Positions 5,578 to 10,366 of a stretch of 10,366 nucleotides of DNA are shown here, piece after piece. The first letter of the stretch is position 1. The number at the start of each line of letters is the position of its first letter. The notes under the pieces are model-generated. The model saw nothing but the letters and a program-made list of their open reading frames with translations, was not told where the DNA came from and did no database searches. The stretch lies in NCBI GenBank assembly GCA_023489025.1, contig JAMDCN010000151.1, positions 353-10,718 of the forward strand. The letters are read 5' to 3'. The translations under genes were made by a program, and so were the position numbers. The DNA is from Deltaproteobacteria bacterium. GTDB lineage: Bacteria; Desulfobacterota_E; Deferrimicrobia; Deferrimicrobiales; Deferrimicrobiaceae.

Positions 5578-6915
5578 ATGAGGCAGCGGCAAGAGCTTCA
5601 CCTGTCACGTCTGACGGAAATCATGTCATCACAAGGCGTGAACAGGCTCTATGTCAAGCGGCTTTCCCCCAACGATAATTCCAAAAATCAGGTGTATTTC
5701 GGGCCAGGATTCGAGGCCATAAATATCATCCCGAATAAAGGAGTTCATGCGGAACAGGCCTTGACCAGGACCATCCTCAAGGCTGCAGTAGATATGGCCT
5801 GGACGGATGAAGCTGGTGCGCTCCACAACGCACCCGAAACAAAGATGATCCTCTATCCGCAATATCCCGAGGTCCGGATGTCCGGCTTCCTCAAGGGTTG
5901 CCGACAGGCACCTTCTGAAATAATGGCCAGTCGGGATCCGGGCCGGGTACTCTTTCTCGGCATCAGGAATGACGGGAAAGTTATTGCTTATGCGACTTCT
6001 GCGGAGACCGCCGTGGTTCGTGAACTGGACGCCCTCGGGGAGCTGCCTGCAGCAGGGGTCTTCTTCGAAATCACGATTGGAGCTGGCGGCGAAAGGGTTG
6101 CTGCACGCGAGACATTGATTTCCCGGCTTCGGCGGGTACACCTTCTGGACTGGATCGACTCACACAGACTGAGGATCGATGGATCCTGGATTCCATGCAA
6201 TGCAAGCAATTGCGGCGGATATACACTTGAGGCGGAACTTGGGGTCACACCGAACGGCTTTGCGGAACCGGATTTCATGGGATGGGAAGTAAAGCAGCAC
6301 GGGGTACCCGACTTCACCCGTCCTGACCGTGGAAGCCCTGTTACCCTGATGACCCCCGAACCAACAGGAGGTTATTACAGGGATGCTGGCGTGGAAGCAT
6401 TTATCCGCCGGTTCGGATACCCCGATACTCTCGGTCGGTCGGATCGTCTGAATGTCGGCGGTATATTTCGGGTCGGAACCCGCGCCCCTCGCACCGGGTT
6501 AACCTTGGTGCTCGACGGGTATAACGTAGAGAAAAAAATGATCGTGGACATTTCGAAGGGAATCACCCTGCTGACGGATGACGATGAGATTGCCGCAGTG
6601 TGGCATTTTGCCGGGCTGATCGAGCACTGGAAGAGGAAACACGACCGGGCTGCTTATATCCCCAGCGAGTGCCGAACCGAGCCTCAACGACAATACCGGT
6701 ACGGCCGTCTGGTCAATTTAGGAGAAGGAACGGATTTCCTTCTGTTGCTTGTGGCACTTGGGCAGGGGGATGTCTATTACGACCCGGGGATCAAGCTCGA
6801 ACAGGTCTCTGGATCAAGGCCACTGGTGAAGCGGAGAAGTCAGTTCCGCGTCAAGTGGGAAAAACTCGGGGCGCTCTATCGCAGTATGGAGACCTTCGAC
6901 GTTCTTTCAGCATAG
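5578..6915 (+). CDS. MvaI/BcnI-family type II restriction endonuclease with N-terminal extension
   Basis: This is probably the cutting partner of the upstream methyltransferase. MvaI (CCWGG) and BcnI (CCSGG) are monomeric enzymes that nick one strand at a time. With the ATG at 5578 it has 445 aa, much longer than MvaI (about 250). The C-terminal half holds the nuclease: E218 (GGYTLEAELG), then a PD-(D/E)xK site, D232-x4-E237-V-K239 (EPDFMGWEVK), then LMTPEPTGGYY and LNVGGIFRVG. Residues about 15-140 contain LYVKRLSPNDNSKNQVYFG, which resembles the EcoRII N-terminal effector domain (YVKRLSxND). Start choice: GTG 5554 has a G-rich stretch at good spacing, while ATG 5578 has GGAG only 2 nt away; family N-termini favour 5578. 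An ATG at 5479 would overlap vsr by 86 nt. Codon use looks less GC-biased than in the flanking genes. Confidence 0.88.
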   Translation: MRQRQELHLSRLTEIMSSQGVNRLYVKRLSPNDNSKNQVYFGPGFEAINIIPNKGVHAEQALTRTILKAAVDMAWTDEAGALHNAPETKMILYPQYPEVRMSGFLKGCRQAPSEIMASRDPGRVLFLGIRNDGKVIAYATSAETAVVRELDALGELPAAGVFFEITIGAGGERVAARETLISRLRRVHLLDWIDSHRLRIDGSWIPCNASNCGGYTLEAELGVTPNGFAEPDFMGWEVKQHGVPDFTRPDRGSPVTLMTPEPTGGYYRDAGVEAFIRRFGYPDTLGRSDRLNVGGIFRVGTRAPRTGLTLVLDGYNVEKKMIVDISKGITLLTDDDEIAAVWHFAGLIEHWKRKHDRAAYIPSECRTEPQRQYRYGRLVNLGEGTDFLLLLVALGQGDVYYDPGIKLEQVSGSRPLVKRRSQFRVKWEKLGALYRSMETFDVLSA

Positions 6916-6920
6916 GACAC

Positions 6921-6939
6921 GCGGGGGCTTCAATCCCGC
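6921..6939. terminator. Weak hairpin between the convergent nuclease and lipoprotein genes
   Basis: GCGGG (6921-6925) can pair with CCCGC (6935-6939) across a 9-nt loop, right after the nuclease stop. The stem is short and no U-tract follows on either strand. I see no better terminator in the 51-bp gap. Confidence 0.25.
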
Positions 6940-6966
6940 TGCGCCCTCCGAACTTGGTCCCCCGCC

Positions 6967-8421
6967 CTACGGCAACGCGCCGCCGACCACCATGCGGATG
7001 GCGTGGTTGCCGTAGTCGGCGATGTAGGCGTTGCCGCGGGAGTCGACCGTGATCGCCCGCGGGTCGCTCAACCCGGCCAAGGTCGCGGGGCCGGTGTCGC
7101 CGGAGAACACGTTCGCCCCTGTGCCGGCAAACAAACGCACCTTCCCCGCCGCGTCGATGTACAACACCCGGTTGCTCGACCCCTCGACGAAGAAGATCTT
7201 CCCCGTGATCGGATTGTAGTCGACCACCCTCGGCCTTAAAGGCGCCATCCCTAACGGGTCGACCCCTTCGGAAAACCGGGTACCTCCTGCATTGGCGACC
7301 AGGTAGTAGATGTTCCCGTCGGCGAGGGAAATCCGCATGATCCGGTCGTTGTCGGTGTCCGCGAAGATGAGCGAGTCGTTCAGCGGTGGAGATGCATACG
7401 TGATGCTCGACGGCGCCCGGAGGGGGTAATTGGTCGGCGCGAACGGCTCCGTCGTGTCGTACGGCACGTTGTCGGTCACGAAATCGGATTTCGACGTGCC
7501 GATCATGCGGTAGACCCTCGCGTCTAGATAGTTCACGAAGTAGAGGAGGTCGACGTTGACGGCGGCGAGGTTGAAGCGGGCGGCCGAATTCTCTACACCA
7601 TTGTCGTACACCAGCTTGTTCACCACGCCGTTGTCGACGCGTACGATCTGGTTCCAGTCGTTGAAGAGGTAGAGATTCCCGGCCGGGTCGATGTCGATGT
7701 CGGAGACGGCGCCGATCGGGGCGGACGCGGCGGGCGCGCCGGGCGTGATGATCCCGTGGGTGCCGTCCCCCGCGAAATTGGAAAGGTAGCCGTACCGGTC
7801 GATCCGCTTCACTTTCCTGAACGCGGAAGATGAGACGTAGATCGCGTCGTCCGGGCCGGCCTTGACCGCGGTCGGGTTTCCGAGATACGCCTCGACGGCG
7901 AGGATCCCGTCGGTCGTGTTGTCCCCCGACGTGCCCGAACCGCCCGATGCCGGGGCGCCGCAGACCGTGACGATCGTCCCCCTGGCGTGCATCGCGATCG
8001 GGACCGTCTTCACCTCGCCCGGGGAGAGCGTGATGCCGTGGTACCACCCGCGGCCCAGCAGCAGGGTCGCGGTGTTATCGTACTCGTCGACCTCCACGGT
8101 GATGCGGGTCCCGGGAGGGATGCCGCCGATCTCGCCATGGCCATCCGAACGGCTGAACCAGGCCTCCCTCGGGGCGAAGTGGGGGGCGAGCACCCGGATG
8201 AGAATGCGGTCGCCCGGGTACGTAGTGTAATTCGGCGCGCGCGGCGACGCGTGGGCGACCGGGGCGGCCGCAGCGGACGGTGCCGCCGGCGGGGACGGGT
8301 ACACCAGCTGCACCGCGATGGAACCGTCCCCCGCGCGGGAACAGCCGGCCGCTCCCGCGAAAAGGATCGCCGCGAGAAGGGCGAGGGGGAAAAATGTCCG
8401 CGACGAACCGACGGGTGACAA
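6967..8421 (-). CDS. NHL-repeat beta-propeller lipoprotein
   Basis: The predicted product is an envelope lipoprotein of 484 aa. I place the start at TTG 8421, because GGAGG (8427-8431) lies 5 nt upstream; an earlier TTG at 8451 has no such site. The signal peptide ends FAGAAGC, making C27 the lipidation site. The lipobox is slightly atypical, with Ala at -3. An Ala/Pro-rich linker and a beta-sandwich-like segment (~30-145, with GGIPPGTRITVEVDEY) precede NHL repeats from about 150 to the end. Clear repeat units include FAGDGTHG...DIDIDPAGNLYLFNDWNQIVRVD and FAGTGANVFSGDTGPATLAGLSDPRAITVDSRGNAYIADYGNHAIRMV. NHL propellers usually bind protein or ligand, or act as scaffolds; the partner here is unknown. 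The gene is divergent from the DUF2628 gene and converges on the restriction operon. Confidence 0.85.
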   Translation of the reverse strand: MSPVGSSRTFFPLALLAAILFAGAAGCSRAGDGSIAVQLVYPSPPAAPSAAAAPVAHASPRAPNYTTYPGDRILIRVLAPHFAPREAWFSRSDGHGEIGGIPPGTRITVEVDEYDNTATLLLGRGWYHGITLSPGEVKTVPIAMHARGTIVTVCGAPASGGSGTSGDNTTDGILAVEAYLGNPTAVKAGPDDAIYVSSSAFRKVKRIDRYGYLSNFAGDGTHGIITPGAPAASAPIGAVSDIDIDPAGNLYLFNDWNQIVRVDNGVVNKLVYDNGVENSAARFNLAAVNVDLLYFVNYLDARVYRMIGTSKSDFVTDNVPYDTTEPFAPTNYPLRAPSSITYASPPLNDSLIFADTDNDRIMRISLADGNIYYLVANAGGTRFSEGVDPLGMAPLRPRVVDYNPITGKIFFVEGSSNRVLYIDAAGKVRLFAGTGANVFSGDTGPATLAGLSDPRAITVDSRGNAYIADYGNHAIRMVVGGALP

Positions 8422-8451
8422 CGTTGCCTCCGGAACTGCGATAATCCGCAA

Positions 8452-8457
8452 TATAAT
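8452..8457 (+). promoter_or_regulatory. Possible -10 box for the DUF2628 gene
   Basis: A perfect TATAAT lies 31 nt before the ATG in the 66-bp divergent gap. No good -35 sequence stands at 16-18 bp. Read on the other strand the same bases give ATTATA, so the AT-rich core could also serve the lipoprotein gene. Assignment is tentative. Confidence 0.3.
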
Positions 8458-8487
8458 ACCTTCATCCAGGCATTATCGGAGAAAACG

Positions 8488-9036
8488 ATGGAGTCTTACG
8501 TCCCCTCGTCGTCGCCGCTCACGGCGGAAGAGCTGACAGCGTACATCGGGCCGAGGGCGGAGCGGTACCGTCCCCGGTTCGGGCGGTTCACCCGGACGGG
8601 CACGACCCGTTTCGAGTTCTCTTGGAACAACCCGGCCGCCTTCGCGGGGATGTGGTGGTACCTGTACCGGAAGATGTACGCGTGGGCGCTGGTCGACTTC
8701 GCCCTGAGCGTCCTGCTCGGCTGGACCCTCTTCGTCCCGATCCTGTGGGGCGTCGCCCGCGCGGTCACGGCCGACTACCTCTACTTCCGGCAAACCGACC
8801 GGAAGATCCGGGAGGCCCGCCCGATCTCTTCCGCCGAAGGTTTGCCCGCCTCGAACGCGGTGCACCTTGCCCGGCTCGCCGCCGAGGGAGGCGTCAACGC
8901 CTGGGTCACATGGATCGCCATCGCGGGGACCATCCTTTTTCTCGCCATCCTCCTCCTCTTCTTCTTCGGGTGGATCTGGAACGCGATCCCGCCGCTGCGC
9001 GAACTCTGGCCGAATCCTCCGGGCCGCTGGATGTAA
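8488..9036 (+). CDS. DUF2628 domain-containing membrane protein
   Basis: This 182-aa protein matches the DUF2628 pattern: an N-terminal soluble part, then FEFSWNNPAAFAGMWWYLYRKMYAWALVDF (residues 42-71), where the aromatic-rich FSWN...A..F...W.LYRKMY signature is characteristic. A hydrophobic stretch spans about 64-92 (one long or two short membrane segments), a charged loop follows (RQTDRKIREAR), and a strong transmembrane helix lies at about 139-163, ending in FFFGWIWN. The ATG at 8488 has GGAG at 8478-8481 with 6-nt spacing. The molecular role of this family is unknown. It stands alone, divergent from the NHL lipoprotein and convergent with glnA, and no neighbour suggests a pathway. Confidence 0.82.
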   Translation: MESYVPSSSPLTAEELTAYIGPRAERYRPRFGRFTRTGTTRFEFSWNNPAAFAGMWWYLYRKMYAWALVDFALSVLLGWTLFVPILWGVARAVTADYLYFRQTDRKIREARPISSAEGLPASNAVHLARLAAEGGVNAWVTWIAIAGTILFLAILLLFFFGWIWNAIPPLRELWPNPPGRWM

Positions 9037-9042
9037 ACGAAC

Positions 9043-9064
9043 GGGGCCCCGTCGCCGGGGCCCC
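9043..9064. terminator. Bidirectional GC palindrome between the DUF2628 and glnA genes
   Basis: GGGGCCCCG (9043-9051) pairs perfectly with CGGGGCCCC (9056-9064) around the loop TCGC. It starts 7 nt after the DUF2628 stop and ends 31 nt beyond the glnA stop on the other strand. Neither side has a real U-tract, only CTTGG on the plus side. Confidence 0.6.
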
Positions 9065-9094
9065 TTGGTGGAGCGTTTCCTCGGTCAGGCCGGT

Positions 9095-10366
9095 TCAGCA
9101 GTCGAAGTACAGGAAGAACTCGTGCGGGTGCGGCCGCAGCTTCACGGGGTTCACCTCCGCCTCGATCTTGTACTCGATCCACTTCTCGATCACGTCGATG
9201 GTGAACACGTCGCCCTTCAGAAGGAACTCGTGGTCGTCCTCCAGCGCCTTGAGGGACTCCTCGAGGGAACCCGGGGTGGTCGGCACGTTCGCCAGCTCCT
9301 CGGGCGACAGCGCGTAGATGTCCTTGTCGAGCGGCTGCCCTGGGTCGATCTTGTTCTGGACGCCGTCCAGGCCCGCCATCAGCTGCGCGGCGAACGAGAG
9401 GTAGCCGTTGCAGGACGGGTCGGGGGTGCGGAACTCGAGGCGCTTCGTCTTCGGCGAGGCGGAGTACATCGGGATCCGGACCGACGCGGAGCGGTTCCGG
9501 CTCGAGTACGCGAGGTTCACGGGGGCCTCGAAGCCCGGCACCAGCCGCTTGTAGGAGTTCATCGTCGGGTTGCTGAACGCGCAGATCGCCTTGGCGTGCT
9601 TCAGGATCCCGCCGATGTACCACAGCGCCATCTTCGACATCCCGCCGTACTCCTCCCCGGCGAAGAGCGGCTTGCCGCCCTTCCAGAGGGACTGGTGCGT
9701 GTGCATCCCGGAGCCGTTGTCGGCGAAGAGCGGCTTCGGCATGAAGGTGACGGTCTTGCCGGCCTTCCGCGCGACGTTCTTGCAGATGTGCTTGTACCAC
9801 TGCAGGGCGTCGGCGACCTTCACCAGGGTGTCGAACCGCAGGTCGATCTCTGCCTGGCCGGCGGTGGCCACCTCGTGGTGCTGCGCCTCGATCTTCAGTC
9901 CCACCTGCTCCATGACGCGGACCATCTCGTCGCGCAGGTCGTGCTGCGAGTCGGTCGGCGGTACGGGGAAGTACCCTTCCTTGTGGCGCGGCTTGTAGCC
10001 GAGGTTCGGCTTCTCCTCGCGCCCGCTGTTCCAGGTTCCCTCATCGGAGTCGATGGAGTAGAAGCCGAAGTTCGACCCGCCGCCGTAGCGGATGTCGTCG
10101 AAGATGAAGAACTCGGCCTCCGGTCCGAAGTACGCCGTGTCCGCGATGCCGGTCGACTTCAGGTACGCCTCGGCCTTCCGCGCGATGTTGCGGGGGTCGC
10201 GGGAGTAGTTCTCCTTGGTGATCGGGTCGACGATGTTGCAGATCAGCGAAAGCGTCGGCCGGGCGATGAACGGATCGACGACCGCCGTCTCGGGGTCGGG
10301 GATCACCAGCATGTCGGAGGCGTGGATCGGCTGCCAGCCGCGGATGGACGATCCGTCGAAGCCGAA
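9095..10366 (-). CDS. glnA: Glutamine synthetase, type I (partial, N-terminus beyond the window)
   Basis: GlnA joins ammonia to glutamate using ATP, the main entry of ammonium into metabolism, and works as a cytoplasmic dodecamer. The window holds the last 423 codons of a protein normally about 470 aa; roughly 47 N-terminal residues lie past the right edge. The open frame continues to the edge with [19 protein letters not shown], so the ATG at 10312 is internal. Family signatures present are [30 protein letters not shown] [18 protein letters not shown], and the glutamate-site segment [18 protein letters not shown]. Near the C-terminus [11 protein letters not shown] corresponds to the adenylylation loop (NLYDLPPEE with Tyr397 in E. 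coli), so adenylylation control is likely (GSI-beta type). The protein ends [11 protein letters not shown]. Promoter and start are not visible. Confidence 0.97.
   Translation of the reverse strand, partial: FGFDGSSIRGWQPIHASDMLVIPDPETAVVDPFIARPTLSLICNIVDPITKENYSRDPRNIARKAEAYLKSTGIADTAYFGPEAEFFIFDDIRYGGGSNFGFYSIDSDEGTWNSGREEKPNLGYKPRHKEGYFPVPPTDSQHDLRDEMVRVMEQVGLKIEAQHHEVATAGQAEIDLRFDTLVKVADALQWYKHICKNVARKAGKTVTFMPKPLFADNGSGMHTHQSLWKGGKPLFAGEEYGGMSKMALWYIGGILKHAKAICAFSNPTMNSYKRLVPGFEAPVNLAYSSRNRSASVRIPMYSASPKTKRLEFRTPDPSCNGYLSFAAQLMAGLDGVQNKIDPGQPLDKDIYALSPEELANVPTTPGSLEESLKALEDDHEFLLKGDVFTIDVIEKWIEYKIEAEVNPVKLRPHPHEFFLYFDC

Noticed and set aside
6851..8047. Minus-strand 398-codon frame overlapping the NHL lipoprotein
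   Set aside because: Its Arg/Gly/Asp-rich composition is typical of shadow frames, while the alternative frame has a signal peptide and NHL repeats.
8781..9800. Minus-strand 339-codon frame overlapping glnA and the DUF2628 gene
   Set aside because: It is out of frame with an unmistakable glutamine synthetase and runs antisense through the DUF2628 gene.
1..10366. CRISPR array, tRNA, rRNA or other RNA genes
   Set aside because: No regularly spaced repeats and no tRNA or rRNA signatures were seen on either strand.

Overview
The window looks like GC-rich bacterial chromosomal DNA. The high GC, the outer-envelope lipoproteins of the DUF4382 and NHL-repeat types and the GSI-type glutamine synthetase would suit a deltaproteobacterium-like lineage (Geobacter/Desulfuromonadota relatives). 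That placement is an impression from protein style, not a measured assignment.

Layout. (1) Positions 189-1754 (+) encode a DUF4382 lipoprotein. It has a short structured leader and a strong GC hairpin terminator. (2) Positions 1958-3748 are a complete insertion sequence of ISKra4 type, oriented to the left. I see matching 22-bp terminal inverted repeats (20/22), a perfect 9-bp target duplication (CCGGATTAT) and two overlapping ORFs: a DUF6788-like ORFA and a DDE transposase ORFB, joined through a G5A7 slippery run. (3) Positions 3765-6915 (+) form a three-gene restriction-modification operon: a Dcm-like cytosine-5 methyltransferase with an N-terminal helix-turn-helix, a Vsr mismatch endonuclease, and an MvaI/BcnI-family restriction endonuclease with a long N-terminal extension that resembles the EcoRII effector (B3-like) domain. 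(4) Positions 6967-8421 (-) encode an NHL beta-propeller lipoprotein. (5) Positions 8488-9036 (+) encode a DUF2628 membrane protein, divergent from the lipoprotein gene. (6) Positions 9095-10366 (-) encode most of glutamine synthetase GlnA, which runs off the right edge. It converges on the DUF2628 gene across a shared GC palindrome.

How the parts work together. The methyltransferase should protect the sites that the MvaI/BcnI-like enzyme cuts, and Vsr should repair the T:G mismatches left when 5-methylcytosine deaminates. The family pairing suggests a CCWGG-like target (inference). The operon appears to have its own promoter, with an inverted repeat over the -35 box that could be the operator for the methyltransferase's own HTH. 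The insertion sequence landed 7 bp upstream of that -35 box and separated the operon from a repeated 18-mer-plus-hairpin element. The same element stands in front of the DUF4382 gene. The housekeeping and envelope genes on both sides suggest that the defence operon and the insertion sequence are acquisitions in an otherwise ordinary region.

I found no RNA genes and no CRISPR array. No gene-free stretch exceeds about 300 bases.
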